From the NCBI GenBank assembly GCA_039707655.1, contig CM077665.1:136171148-136235147 (forward strand): a DNA stretch of 64,000 nt, read 5' to 3'. Positions 43,763 to 57,411 of the stretch are shown piece by piece. The DNA comes from Elymus sibiricus. Taxonomy: Eukaryota; Streptophyta; Magnoliopsida; Poales; Poaceae. Below the pieces are notes generated by a model. It did not search any database. It was not told where the DNA came from and saw only the letters and a program-made list of their open reading frames with translations. Made by a program: the position numbers and the translations under genes. Within the stretch, counting starts at the first letter, position 1. Each line of letters begins with the position of its first letter.

Positions 43763-45306
43763 TGATACGTCTCCATCGTATCTATAATTTTTGATTGCTT
43801 CATGCCAATATTCTACAACTTTCATATACTTTTGGCAACATTTTATAATATTTTTGGGACTAACTTACTTACCCAGTGCCCAGTGTTAGTTCCTATTTTT
43901 TGTGTGTTTTTTGTTTCGCAGAAATTCCATCTCAAACGAAGTCCAAACGCGATAAAAATTTACAGAGATTTTTTTGGAATATATATATGAATTTGGAGAG
44001 TTATAATCAACGCAAGACAATGCCCGAGGGCCCCAGCATGCAGCACGACGCGACCCGGGGGGGGGGGGGGTCGCGCCCTGATGTGTGCTGGCCAGCCCTT
44101 AAATCGGCTGATGCTCTTCTTCGACTGCAAGAAAGATATTTTCGCGATAAAAATCCCCTCAAAATTTCAGCCCGATCGGAGTTACAGATCTCCGGATATT
44201 TAAGAAATGGTGAAGGGCTTAGAAAAAGAAGCAAAAACAGAAGAGAGACAGAGAGATAGATCCAATCTTGGAGGGGCTCCTGCCCTTCGGGAGCCATGGC
44301 GGCCATGGACCAGAGGGGAAACCCTCCTCCCACCTAGAGAGGAGGCCAAGGAAGAAGAAGAAAGGAGGGGGGGTTCTCCCCCCTCTGTCCTGGTGGCGCC
44401 GGAGCGCTACCGGGGCAACCCGCATGACGGCGATCTACACCAACAATTTCGCCGCCGTCATCACCACCACCATCACCTTCCCTAATCTATCTACTGCGTC
44501 CACTCTCCCGCATCCCAGTGTACCCCCTACTTGAACATAGTGTTTAATGTTGTATATTATTATACAATGATGTGTGGCTATCCTATGATGTTTGAGTAGT
44601 TCCTTTTTGTCCTATGGGTTGATTGATGATCTTGATTGGTTTGAGTTGCGTGGTTTATTTTGGTGCTGTTGTAAGGTGCTTTCCGTGAGGTGCACACGTG
44701 AAATATTCATGCTGGAGGGTTTGCAATATGTTCATGATTCGCTTATCGTGGGTTGGTCAGTGACTGAAAGACAAACCCGAGTAAGGGGATTGTTTGCGTA
44801 TGGGAGTAAACATGATATGCTATGGTTGGGTTTTACCTTAATGATCTTTAGTAGTTGCGGATGCTTGCTAGAGTTCCAATCATAAGTGCATATGATCCAA
44901 TTACGGAAAGTATGTTAGCTCATGCCTCTACCTCATATAAAACTGCAACAATGATACCAGTCTAGTTATCGATTGCCTAGGACAATCTTGCAAATCCTAT
45001 CACCACTTTTCCACACTCTCTATATTTACTTTATTATTATTTTATTTAAACAGAAACTAACTTTTATTTCCACGTTCTTTATTATCTTGCAAACTATATT
45101 TACACCTACAAAGTACTTCTAGTTTTATTCCCGCAAAGTAGTTTCACACTTGTTCTAGGTAAAGTAAGCGTTAGCCCGCATAGAGTTGTATCGATGGTCA
45201 ATAGAACTTGAGAGATTATTAATTCTACCTTTAGCTCCTCGTTGTGTTCGACACTCTTACTTATCGAAAAAGGCTACAAACGACTCCCTACACTTGTGGG
45301 TTATCA
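43763..45306 (+). repeat. 3' LTR of D
   Basis: The partner of 37704-39249. It starts TGATACGTCTCCATCG after the purine tract and ends at 45306, followed by F sequence. It contains a run of about 13 G at 44057-44069. Confidence 0.9.
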
Positions 45307-46051
45307 CACACCAGCTTTGACTCCTGGCTATCCTGTACTACGACTACTAGTACTTTGAATAAGATTGAGAAAGCGCACACGAGTCCACTAACACCACATC
45401 AATACACTACCATGGATCCGCTCCTGTCTCCTTACGAGAGTGCCATCCACGGTACTCACACTTGTCTTGATACTTTTATGAGTAACCATTATAGTTGTCT
45501 ATGAACAGCATAAGTTTCCAAGTAGTCCATATCCGAGGACGCGGCTATTCGAACAGATTCATACCTGCAGGGTTGTACTCCTTCACACACACTCTCACCA
45601 CTTATCGCCATGTGCACATAAAAAAGGCTCCTCGGCCACCTTCAAGCGGAAGCCCAGCGAGGGAGTCGGTCACGACCGTTAATCACACAAGACCCTAGTC
45701 AAGGCTATCACCTATTTGAGACCGAACCCGCATGGAAGTCCGGCCCAAGTTTCCGCTACAGCCTCAAACGATGTGCGCAGGGCTCCCAAGACCAACGTTC
45801 GGGTGCCACTTGGTACATCGTGCCACTGCCTACCGCGTCGTAGCCCACCCCTAAGGTCGGCGGTACGCATGGCCTCCAGCATGACTACAAACTCCAGAAA
45901 CTAGTTGCAACTCCTGGACCGTGGACTAGGCGGTTAATAAGTCGAGTAGGTCAATTAAGTACCCCAATGTGTGGTAGTAACTAGTCTTGCCTCACAAACA
46001 CGGAACTCAGTTCCTAAGAGCAGTGCCAATGAGACAACCCACCATGTACTC

Positions 46052-48416
46052 TGATGACCCACAAGTATAGGGGATCAATCGTAGTCCTTTCGATAGGTAA
46101 GAGTGTCGAACCCAACGAGGAGCAGAAGGAAATGATAAGCAGTTTTCAGCAAGGTATTCTCTGCAAGTGCTGTGAGTAACAATAGTTGATAGTTTTGTAG
46201 CAAGATAATTTGTAACACGTCACAAGTAATAATAGTTACAAGTATGCAACAAGATAGCCCAATCCTTTTTATAGCAAAGGACAGGCTTAAAAGTATTCTT
46301 ATAATAAGCAAGCGCTCCCGAGGACACATGGGAATTTCTGTCTAGTCATAATCATCGTGCTGGGTTGATTCGCGTTTGCTACTTTGATAATTTGATATGT
46401 GGGTGGACCGGTGCTAAGGTGTTGTTCTTACTTGAACTAACAACCTACTTATGATTACCCCCTCTCGCAAGCATCCGCAACTAGGAAAGAAGAATTAAGA
46501 TAAATCTAACCATAGCATGAAACATGTGAATCCAAATCAGCCCCTTATGAAGCAACACAAAAATAGGGGTTTAAGTTTCTATCACTCTCGCAACCCATCA
46601 TCTACTTGTTACTCCATAATGACTTCCCTTAGGCCCATAACATGGTGAAGTGTCATGTAGTTGACGTTCACATGACACCACTAAGAGAAGTAAGAACATA
46701 CATATCATCAAAATATCGAACGAATACCAACTTCACATAATTACTTATAACAAGACTTCTCCCATGTCCTCAGGAACAATAATAACTACTCACACCTCAT
46801 CAACACGTTCAAGATCAGAGATATAAGAATGATGATTAAGGATCTGAACATAATATCTTTCACCAAGTATTCCAACAAGCATCAACTACAAGATGTAATC
46901 AACGCTACTAGTAACCCACAGGTACCAATCTGAGGTTTTGAGACAAAGATTGAATACAAGAGATGAACTAGGGTTGGAGATGAGATGGTGCTGGTGAAGA
47001 GGTTGATGAATATTGGTCCTCCCACGAACTAGGAAGCATTGGTGATGACGATGGCTTCGATCTCCCCCTCCCGGAGAGGAATTCCCCCGGCAGAATCTGA
47101 CTGCCGGAGGGCAAAAGGGATGCTGCCTAGGTTTCCGCCTCGAGACGGCGGTGCTTCGTTCCGGTAGATTGCTTATGATTTTTTCTAGGGTAAAACACAT
47201 CATATAGGAGAAGAGGGGAGTTGGGAAGCCAGCAGGGGCCCCACAAGCCATCAGGGCGCGCCCATAGGGGGGCGTGCCCTGTTGCCTTGTGGCCAGCAGG
47301 TGGCCCCCCTCTGGTATATTTTTGCTCTAGAAATTCTTAAATATTCCTTAAAAATTCTACGTGAAATTTGAGGTCATTTGGAGTCTGGTGATTTGTCTGC
47401 CTTTTTCTCGGTTTTCCGGTGCAGAATTCCAGGTTCCAGATATTTCCCTCTTTGTGGTGTACCTTGCATATTCAGAGAGAAAGGCATAAGAATTGTGTGA
47501 TAACAGGGAATAATGGACGAGAATAACATAAATATCAATAATAAATCATGATGCAAAATGGACGTATCAACTCCCCCAAGCTTAGACCTCTCTTGTCCTC
47601 AAGCAAAAGTTGAACTGTAAAATAATGACCACATAATTTGAGAGAGAGGTTTCGATAAAAATAGAATACGGACATGAGAGCATCATGAATGTCATCATAG
47701 CAGCAAGTTTTTCATCATATGGTTCTCATAATCAAGTAAAGATCTATTCACAATTATTAATGTATGAAGCATAAACTCTATTGACAACCAACAAACGGTG
47801 TATTTAGTCATGGAGATAATCATAATTCATCATATTCAAGAGAAGAGTCTATATAAGAGCTTTCATTCTAGAAAGTCTACACACTCAACAATCATTTAGT
47901 CATGTATGATTGTTGACACTCATTGCATATTTTTGGAGCTAATGTTTCCGTCGGACACATAAGAAGATAGGGGCTTTATTTGCCACCCAACTCTTTTACC
48001 TCAAGGATAATTTCAACAATAATGAGTCATGATTTCTTACATTCAACTGGATATATACATCTGGATCTTTCTTCCACACATGATGCTTGTCAACTAAGAG
48101 AGTTTATAAATTGTGAGAAGGTAGAATATTAATGACTCTTGCATGGAAGTAAAAACTTTTGTAAAAAATAAAAGATAGGCCCTTCGCAGAGGGAAGAAGA
48201 GGTTGTCATGTGTTTTTATTTGTTTATATGTGCAATCTCTTAATGCAAAGGAATGTCACTTTATATTGCCCCTTGTGATGACGAACTTTATTATCCACTC
48301 CATCGCTTTTATTATTTGTCATCACAAGATCGTACAAAGCTTGTTTTCCTTTTCAATAAGAGATTATACGTGCTTATGTGCAATTTTTATTGCTTTGTGC
48401 ACTTATGGAAACTTAC
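46052..48416 (-). mobile_element. Athila-like element E, 3' end
   Basis: The LTR is 46052-47569 (starts TGATGACCCACAAGTATAGG, ends GGACGTATCA on the plus strand), that is, an Athila-type LTR read backwards. ACTCCCCCAAGCTTAGA follows at 47570-47586, the inverse of the purine tract TCTAAGCTTGGGGGAGT, so E runs on the minus strand and this is its 3' LTR. 47587-48416 is gene-free internal sequence cut by the LARD at 48417. The remainder of E is beyond the right edge. The outer flank is TACTC (46047-46051). Confidence 0.82.
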
Positions 48417-51400
48417 TGTGGGGACCCCGACTCATAAGTCGTGATCACCGAATGTACGTGCATAGCGATCCCAGAGATCAATGCTCACTGAACACACAGA
48501 AACTGAATAACAAGAGTCTTACATCCATTACGTACCGTTTTACATAAATATGGCCTTTATGGCCAAGTCTTCATATGATTGCAGCGGAAATCTTCAACGA
48601 TAGTGTGAACCCATGCCATCTGCCTTAACCCTATAGGCATTCTGACTGGGAAGCAGCCTAGCCCGCATGTTCATCACCGAGGTATGCTTCATCGTATCCT
48701 GTTCTTTCATGCCTGGCCAATAAAATAACCAGTGGCAAGCCAATGAGTACTTTGAATGTACTCGCAAGCAACCCAAGTTTTGGAACAAGGTATAACAATG
48801 CATGATATAGCACTAAGTAGGTAAGTTTTTGTATAAAGCTAATTTTAAGGGCAATGACATGATCAAGTAGCCTAAGTAAGCATGCATCAACAGTTGGCAG
48901 ATATCCATATGAACAAGTTATAGATATCATCATAAGCAGGGGTTGAACATCTCATGTTCATCATCATGCCAAGTCATCGGACTTAGCTCAAGTATCAACT
49001 TTGTCAGCAACACACACACACACACACCAGTTTGTGAAAACATCTGGACATAGTTTAAGAAGGACCTCCAACTGTCCATGACCATGGACACGGCTATTCG
49101 AATAGTTTTACACTCTGCAGAGGTTGCACACTTTACCCACAAGACTCGGGGAACTTCCGTGTCATCCACGACTCGCGGTATATTGCATACCTGAGGTAAG
49201 CACCCTAGCAATGCCTTTCCCTTGGCGATACTAAACAAAGAGTCCACTCGATTGGTACCCAGCCCACATGATGTACATCACAAGTAACATCCATGCAGGG
49301 ATCAATGGTGTGCCCGGTGCCTGTGAAGACAGCGCATGATCGTCCTTACCGGCACGACCCCGTATCGGGAGTGACCACGCCACTCCCGCCACTAGTAATG
49401 CGGGCTCTATGCTAGTACCCACCAAAGTAATCAACAAAGCCCCTTCCCATATAAGGGTAGAGTGGTCGCGCATGTAAGGTTGGGACGGTCAGTAGACCTT
49501 AAATCTAATCCTTTTTCGAAAACACACACACCACTTGCACCGGTACACCACGTTTTTCTCAAGTGGTTACCTAGCTCAACATCATCTCCCTCGGGCATTA
49601 GTGGCACCCGACGGGGTTTTCGCAAAGTCTTTGAAATCACTTTCGTTTTCATCACCATGCATATTCCCATCCCACTTTGCATAGCAACTACTAAGCATCC
49701 TAACTACTCCCACCCGCACAACCCTCATAAGGAGGTAGGGTCATGCACGATGCAAGTATCAACAAGAAAGTATCGGGGACATCCCACCGAAGGGGTCACC
49801 ACATCAACATGATCAACTTCACGAAATAAAGTGCTATATGCCATGCAAATAAAAGGGTTTCATAGTCATGGTCAAAGGGCTGCTTGCCTGGCTCAGCAAA
49901 GTCTTCGAGGTCTTCACAAACTTCTCGTCCATTCCGAGCTCTTCGTCTACTTTGTCAACTATCGCCGGAAACAACCGCAATAAGCAACACAACAAGTAGA
50001 GAATTAAAGTGCTCTATAAATAGGAGTTTTATTTTTCTTGGACAACTTTGGTCTCAAGAAAAATACCTAAGGAGGATCTACTTGAGTTGCATCAATAGGG
50101 ATTTTTGGAAAGGCCAATAGGATGTGAATGAAGGAAATGGTGATCCAAAAAGGAGTTTACAGAAAATACTTTTATAAAAATGAGTGGAGGCACTCATAAA
50201 ATAGGGCATGATTTTAGAAGAATTTATAAAGTGGTTTCACTGGATTTGGAGTTGGGATGAATTTCCTAGGGATTTGCAAAGTGGGTCACAAATGAAGAAA
50301 TGGTCCAATAATTGTCATAGCAGAATAAGTGCAAGGAAAAAAGTTCACCTCCTAAGACATAATTTCAGATGCACCTAGGAACTTGAAACACTCCATTTGG
50401 AGCTATAAAGAATGCTCTAAAGATTTTGTAATGGGGCTTTGAATAATTCAAATTTGAATTAATATTGGAACAGTACTGAAAAGTGAGGTGGAAAAATATG
50501 AAAGTTGCACTAGATAATAGGAGGCAATTTTAGGAGAATATAGAAATTTGAATCATCAAGTTTGAAGCTAAAATGAATTTAATATGGATTTTACAAGTTT
50601 CTGTAAAAACAGAAAATGGAAAAAGCTTACCCGTTGGGCTAAAGTGCGCGCAGTGCGCTGGATAGCGACTGGGCCGGCCTAGCAGCCTTAGCCGCACGGG
50701 AGCCGCTGACGCCGATGGCGTATTCATGGGAATACGCTTTCCCGCTGTGGAAACGGCTCCCGGCTGAGTCCGCTTCCACTTAAAGGGGCAGGCCCACCCA
50801 TCAGCCTCCCCAGCCGGCCGACAGGCGGGGCCCGCTGGGAGGCTCGTCCCCCACCTCCCGCACGACTGGGGGAGAGGCAGGGGAGGCAGGGCCGACGCAT
50901 GCCGGCGAGCGTCCCGGTGGCTCCGGCCACCTCCGGCGACGTTCCAGCCACCGGCGCGCTCGGGGCGACGAGCCGCACCTCCCTGGGTGCCGCACGACCA
51001 CCGAGGAGGCGGTGAGGTGGGGTCACCGGAGTAGCTAGAGGCGTGGGGGAGCTTGATGGGGATTCGAATTTTTGGGCTGAAGCCACTAGAGTTGCTTCGG
51101 TCATGAACGAAGATGTAGGGCGAGGGAGGACGAGTGGATGGTCTAGGAGGGGTCTAGGAGGGAGTGAGAGCTAGAGGGGATAAGTGGGGGGCTCAGGGGA
51201 AGGTCAATGCAAGAGGGCGACGAAGGGAGAGCTCGGGTGCACCTCGGATGCCCCGGGCGCGGCGAGCACGCGCGTTAAAGATGCCTTGGATGCATCCTGG
51301 CATCGGGGAGGGACGTGGGGAGGCTGAGGGAATATGCCCGGCGCGTGGGGACACGCTGCTAAGGCCAGACGCGGGCTACAGGACAATGTTTGACTGCAGA

Positions 51401-53279
51401 GCGCCGTTTCTGCAAGCCAATAGCTTGGTCACCACGCCAACTCTTATCCAGAGAATGCTTTTGGTCGGCCAAACATGTCTGGCGTGTGAGGCACGCATGT
51501 AGGAGAGCACTGGTGAAGTCTCAATGTAAAAGGAGTTGGTTGAGGCTGGTTTCTACTGCAGGTAAGTTTGCAGCAGCAAACCTGGGAGTTATATCAGGGG
51601 CTTCTAATGGAGAGCATTAGGGAAAAGACCTTGTCTAGTCTTCATGGGAATGGAGGTACTACATGACCACCAATTCTCAGCTCAGGGAGACAAGTTTGCA
51701 CGGTACTTGTAGTTCAATGCTACAATTACTGCTGTAGACTAAGTTTAGATGGTTTGCTCATATTTTCCACATGAGCATGACATATTTGGGCATGCCAAGG
51801 TGCATTAGTATGCAAATGAGGTTGTAGAAAAGTTTGGGGAGAATTTCTTGAACAGAGTAGTGGGAGAGAGGAGAGAGAGGTGATGTTCTGGTAAAAAAGA
51901 GGGAAAGAATAAGGGAGTTACCCCTGAAATTATTGAGCAGAGGCCATAAAAAGGTTACTGGGGGTACAAGGGGGCTAGCCTATGCTGTGGTAAAAGGTTA
52001 GAGACAAGGAGAATCTTTTTTGGGCCCACTTTGCTTGTCCACAAGCTTATGGCTGAAGGTGTTTGTGATGTGATTGGGCTAGGTAGAGGAATCCATTGGC
52101 CTTGATATTTACCAGGGTTGAATTAGAAGTCTATTTGGTACTGATCACAAGTTTTGAGTCCAAATGAAGAAAGTTGACAATGTAAACTTTGAAATCCCTA
52201 GAAATGAGCAGAAATGGAGTTGCTTAGATCTAGCTAAGCAAACCTATTCTCCTTGATGCACCACTTGGTGTGGTGGCATTATATTGGGATTGGAACATGC
52301 CCAAAAAGTTTGGGACCAAATGGGGAAACTTGACAATGCAAACATGCCCAATTCTTGAAATCAACAGAAATGGGTTTAGGGGGATTTGGACAAGTGAATC
52401 TATTCTCCTTGATGCACCCCTTGGTGTGGATGCATTATTGGAGGCTTAGAACATGTCCACAAAGTTTGGGAACAATAGGGAATAGTTGGCAATGTAGAGT
52501 TGCTCAAATTTGCATCTGGACAGAGAGGGTTTTGGAATATTTTGGTGTATCAAATGAATTTGGATTGAGATGAAACTTTTCAAGATCATCACATAAAGCA
52601 TGTGTGACCTGCTGGAATTTTCCTGGATTTTATTAAGAATATTATTTATAGAGATAATTCAAATGCTTGAAATAGGCAGAAAGGGTATTGAGGGGTTTTG
52701 TCCATGATTTTGAACATGACCATGTGTTGAAACTCATATATATGGAAAATATATGTCCGCTGAGTTTCCCTAAATTTTCTCAAATATTTTTAAAGCATTA
52801 AAATAATTTTTCCCTATGAAAAACCATTTCTGGCCTTAAGAAAAAGCCTTTAAATAAAATAGCAAAATAATCTTTAAAATTAATATTTGGTGGTTTTGGG
52901 AATTCAAATATATAGTAGGTTCCAAATAAAGTCTTTGGGGGAAAAGGATCCACCCAATTTGAGGACTTGTAGTGCAAACCTCAATTCAAGGGGGTTTTGA
53001 AAACCTAAATTGAATAAATGCTTTTTGGCCAAAATAATATTTGATCGAAATAGTTTCAGGTCCTATACACATGATATGATCATTGGACAAGAGTTTAGAT
53101 CAAGTAAAAGAGTTTTGAGAGTAGGAGGGAGTTTTATGAATATAGAGCACCAGCAAGCAATCAAACAAGCAAGCAAATAGCACACAAGTCAAGCATTCAT
53201 ATGCACTCAAAAAAAGTTTTAATTGGCCATAATTTGAGTCATGTTAACTTAGTCATGAGGCAAAACACAGGGTGTGACA
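48417..53279 (-). repeat. 3' LTR of the LARD (copy B)
   Basis: 4863 bases. It is highly similar to 57412-62131 along its length, including a CA microsatellite (49013-49026, longer here than in copy C). It lacks a block of roughly 100 bases present in copy C at about 60000-60107. The GC-rich section 50640-51500 gives several overlapping frames in both strands, all also present in copy C and without recognisable domains. Confidence 0.9.
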
Positions 53280-56200
53280 GACCTACCTCCGTTACAAGAA
53301 TCTCGTTCCCGAGATTCCTAGGCTAGGCGTAGAAAAGTTACGGAATTTCAGAGGTGAGGTAGTCTTCACATTCCATGTTGTTCTTGCTTTGGTGTAGTTG
53401 CCCTGTTGAGCCTTGAAGTTCTTGATGATACATCTTCGAGTGCTTTTCTTGGCTTCATCTGAGGGTGAACGGGGTTCTTGCAATATGTCAGGCTTGACTA
53501 AAAGGTCAAGGGTCTGATGAACGGGGTTCTGGTAAGGGTCTGGCTTGCGTGTGTATTCCAAAGTCAGAATAAGTGGCAAGGTAGTGTGTCTGTGTGCTGG
53601 CCCAAGGTTACTATGTCGATTAGCGACATCTGGATGTCTCGCTCTAGGCGAGAAGGTTCAAGGTCTTGGTGTTGCTTCCGTTGACGGGGAGGTCCTTGAG
53701 TCTCTTAAGGCAGGTGATCTTCAGTCGTAGGTGGTCTTCATCCTCGAGAGTGTTGAAGCGGGTCAACGTAGGCTTCTTGTCGAGACCTTTCGCTTGAGTA
53801 AGCTGCCTAGGTATGTTCTTCATTCGTCTTCGGCCATTTGTCTTTGTCGTTACAGACGCGCATTTCTGGCGGGTCTTCGAGTGTCTGGTCTACTGATCTC
53901 TCCGTAGCCATTTGTGGCAAGGTTGGGCTAAGTCTCATACCTAAGGCTAAGCTTAGAGACTTGGTGCCTAAACGGGTTCTACCATCTGGGAAGGTTTTGA
54001 GGGGTTCTAAATAAGCTGACTAGCCAGTGTATAGAACAACCACCTAATCCCCAAGGTCCGAGGCTTGGTAAGCGGAGTGAACTACCTTTGACATGTGTTC
54101 CATCATGATCTAGTCAGGGTGCACGCCCTAGATTGGACCAAGAAAGGACTAATAATGAAGTCATGACAGTCGTCCCACTCCGTCCCAGACAACTGAAGAG
54201 AGTAGGGACATCATGCTTATCGCACACCATCAAGGTGGTGGAGTGAGGGCGCTACCAACTTATCAGTTCCATCCTAGTCAGGAACTGATAGATGACCATT
54301 TAAAGCAAGGGGCTCTATAATCTTCTTGATGTCCAAGGGCTTCATCGTGCTCGAGCGTCGGTGCTTCTAGATATAGCCTAGTTGACGTAGCCGACAGAGG
54401 AGCGGTGGTTGACTTCTCTTGCTTCTTCTTCTTCGTTGTGGCTTCTCAACTGTAGTGGCTCTTCATCTTGCTTGGGTAGGAATGTCTTCTGCTGTAGGGT
54501 GGGTACTTCAAGTAGTCCAACCCTTTTCAAGGTGGAGCCTTATACTTGAGAGGCATGGTAATTAGTGTTCCTGTGGCTGGTCCAAACAGGCCTAAGGTGT
54601 TCCTTCTTATTGGGTAAATAAGTATGTCATCCGTGAGGACAACATATTTCCCCAAGTATCACACAACCACATTTCCCATGGGATATGTGAGAGGAGCGGC
54701 ATTTGTTTTGGATGGTCACTAGTTCAGGGGTTTGTGATGCAACGTAATCTAGTTCTTCGTGTCCACCTTCCTTAGGAATAGGATTGGTGGTGGTCAAGGT
54801 GGAGTATCGGCCATAGTCTAGTGACTGAGAGCCAGAGCCTATGGTCATACTCCGACCGTGTTAGGGCTCGGTGAAGCTTAGGGGATTTCAAGGAGCTTAG
54901 GATGTGAGTGAACGTCTATCATCTTATCCTTGAGCACAGTTCTTAGATGCCAATAGTCTTACCTATTACTCCAGACAAAATCATCGTATGTCAACAAAGG
55001 TATCATCTCATATAAGTCATTCCAACATTACACATGCTACTCCTAACTCCGTAGATTTAAGAGAAGGACAACCCATACTCTCATGCATAGTCTATAGCCA
55101 TTCATCTACATCCCTATGTAAAAATCCTCGGGATAGCATACAAGCCGCTAAGCTTGAACATGACACTATAATCCAAGTGCCCTACTAACCTATCCAAGGT
55201 CTAAGGTATTGCATTACTATTCTAAGGAAACACGTAATAAACCAATCCAATATCTTGTTTCCTTCCTACGAATCCAATTAATCGATCCACGCATACCATC
55301 CACTATTACATGATCCGTTACTGCTACAAATCCAGCATTGATGGTGTCCCACATAATCTCCTAGAGTTCATATATCATTGCAAGGACTATTATCACAGTA
55401 TATCCACGAACTTCCAATCTCATGACCAACTAAACTCCAAGGTCGAGCTTATATAGATCCCTAACGTCATCCGATTCCTTCTACTTATCATCCACCGAGA
55501 AACATGGTATCATGATCAAGATCATAGGATTAAATCCAAATTACTCCGAAGCATGTAGTCTTGATTAATACCAACACTCTATTAGGATTACCTATTTAAA
55601 TCCAAATCTCATGTCCACTGAGAATTCCTACTTGTTCTTCCAAGAATCTCAGCTGATGATCATAATTGTCCTACTAAGTCCAATTTGCTCAAGGGAGAAG
55701 TAAGTTATGCTACTCTATCAACTTGATCCATCAATCTCCTCTACCAACATTAAGCCTCATAGTCCACCAAAGGGTCTCAACCACTTACTCAAGATATTTA
55801 TCCTAGCCTTGTCAAATGATTAGCCTACTAATCAGTTATCCTCAAGATGATCTATCCCATGGCATCATTAGATCAAGTGCTAGATTAAGGATGAAAGGTG
55901 TTTGTTCACTATGATCACTAGCCCCATAATGAACCAAGTGCTAAGCAGGGGTTATTGAAGCTCAATAAGGGCTCTGGCAAATCCGTGTATTAAACACGTG
56001 ATCAGAGGCTTGTGCTGGGGGAGCTTGTGAGGTCTAGGTTGGGCTAGGGAGGGGTTTCCAATATTTGAGGGAAAAGCATAACTCTACTGGGTTGCGTCTG
56101 GTTGAGTACGTTGTAGTCATAGTCTTCAACGCTAGCTGTCCGTCGAGGTGGATCCTTGGTGCATCTTTTCTTGCCGGTCTTCAGTTGACGAGAGGGGGAA

Positions 56201-57411
56201 GAGGGAAAGTAGCATAGTGGAGAGTGCCTAAGGGGGTGGTATAGTGCAAGTGCAAACAAACGAGTGCCGAAAAGGGCAAAACACACTTATTAAGATAAGG
56301 TGGGTGCTTAGTTGCGTACTTGTTGCCTGGAGCAAAAGTGCGACTTACACCAAAGCATAAACAAGCAAAAAACAAGCAACACACATCACGGTTCCATCAG
56401 AACCATCATACGGACTCGACTTCGCATGGGGAATACACGACTCATCCTACCCTATGGGTCCTCCGACTTAGTGGTCGTGCTTGCTTCATGTCTTGGAGAG
56501 GAGTCCGCTTAGTCTTCTGGGTCCTCTTCAGGTGTCGCTATGTCTCTGGTTGTTGTTCATCAAAACGATCCTGGTTGCGCCTGAAGAGTCCTTGACGTCT
56601 TCGGGCCTGTTGAGTTGACGACGAAGGTGATTCTTCACGGCTGTTGTTGACACGGTCTTCTGGTGTCCTCGTGATCGTGACAATGCCTTCTTGTCTTCTG
56701 AGACGTTGAGGGTTCCAGGTAAGCGATCTTTTATGCAATGACATTAACAAGGCATGGTAGAGTTGTATCCTATCCGTCACGTTGACGATACCATCGACAC
56801 CAAGAGCGGGGGATGATGAGGACCGTTTTCCTGCTCACTATAGTGAGGCGGACCAAATGGCGAGGTTCTCATCCACCGGTGGTTGCCGACAGGACATCGG
56901 TAATGACAGGATTGCTCTATTAGCGATGCATATAATGATCTTGCATATCTTATGCCCTGGTCATTGTAGGCCAAGGTCGCATCATCCTAGGGCAGTGTCG
57001 AGGGTGTCACCTTCATCCAAGTCCTGACATCCTCATCCTTCGAGAAGGTATCTTCTGTTGGTAGCTCCTTGTCTAGCGTCGCCAACTTGGGTCCAAGATA
57101 TGTGGGCAAATGTCTGGCAAGGCAGCTTCCTTCCGGGTTACCCACGAGGATTACAAGGAATCCAGTGGTCAGGGGCACAAGGGTAGTAGCGACCATTTGC
57201 AAAGTTTTGAAAAAGTAGATGAGGAGAGTTATGAAAAATATGGTGGAAATGCTAAGGCAAAAACCTTTGCTTCCTTTGAAAATTTCGGAGAGGTGAGAAA
57301 TATAGAGGTTTTGTAAGTGATTTTGAAGGATCTGGAAAAATAGTTTTGTCCTAACTAACTTTCATGCTAACTAAGGGCATCCTACAATCAGGATGGCTCT
57401 GATATAAGCTC
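53280..57411 (-). other. Non-coding interior of the LARD
   Basis: No frame over about 95 codons is open on either strand and none shows retroelement motifs. On the minus strand, close to the 5' LTR, 56540-57200 holds short Arg/Glu/Gln-rich frames that could be gag remnants, but I cannot show this. LARD interiors are reported to be conserved RNA-structured domains rather than genes. Confidence 0.65.
57397..57408 (-). other. Degenerate primer binding site of the LARD
   Basis: TTATATCAGAGC on the minus strand, followed by CATCCTGA, differs from the common TGGTATCAGAGC at two bases. It is close to the LTR end at 57412 and sets the orientation. Confidence 0.65.

Larger units (their letters stand above)
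37704..45306 (+). mobile_element. Athila-like non-autonomous Gypsy element D
   Basis: LTRs 37704-39249 (1546 bases) and 43763-45306 (1544 bases) both start TGATACGTCTC and end GGGTTATCA. Flanks are CACGC (37699-37703) and CACAC (45307-45311), a TSD with one mismatch. A primer site and purine tract are in place, so orientation is plus. The 4.5-kb interior carries only one broken ORF and no protease, reverse transcriptase or integrase. Similar short elements with the same ORF are widespread in Triticeae (Sabrina/Athila-type, name from memory). Confidence 0.9.
36695..46051 (-). mobile_element. LARD-related LTR F, interrupted by D and E
   Basis: F occupies 36695-37703 and 45307-46051. It begins TGTCGGGACCCCGATC, similar to the TGTGGTGACCCCGAC end of the LARD LTRs. 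It also shares the GACGCGGCTATTCGAA stretch with them (45539-45555 compared with 49087-49103), so it is a related family in the same, minus, orientation. D is inserted at 37704. At 46052 it is cut by E, and the rest lies outside the window. Short ORFs here are not supported. Confidence 0.65.

Noticed and set aside
50724..51502. Possible gene in the GC-rich part of the LARD LTR
   Set aside because: Frames differ in length between the two LTR copies, overlap on both strands and match no known domain. The region is LTR sequence.
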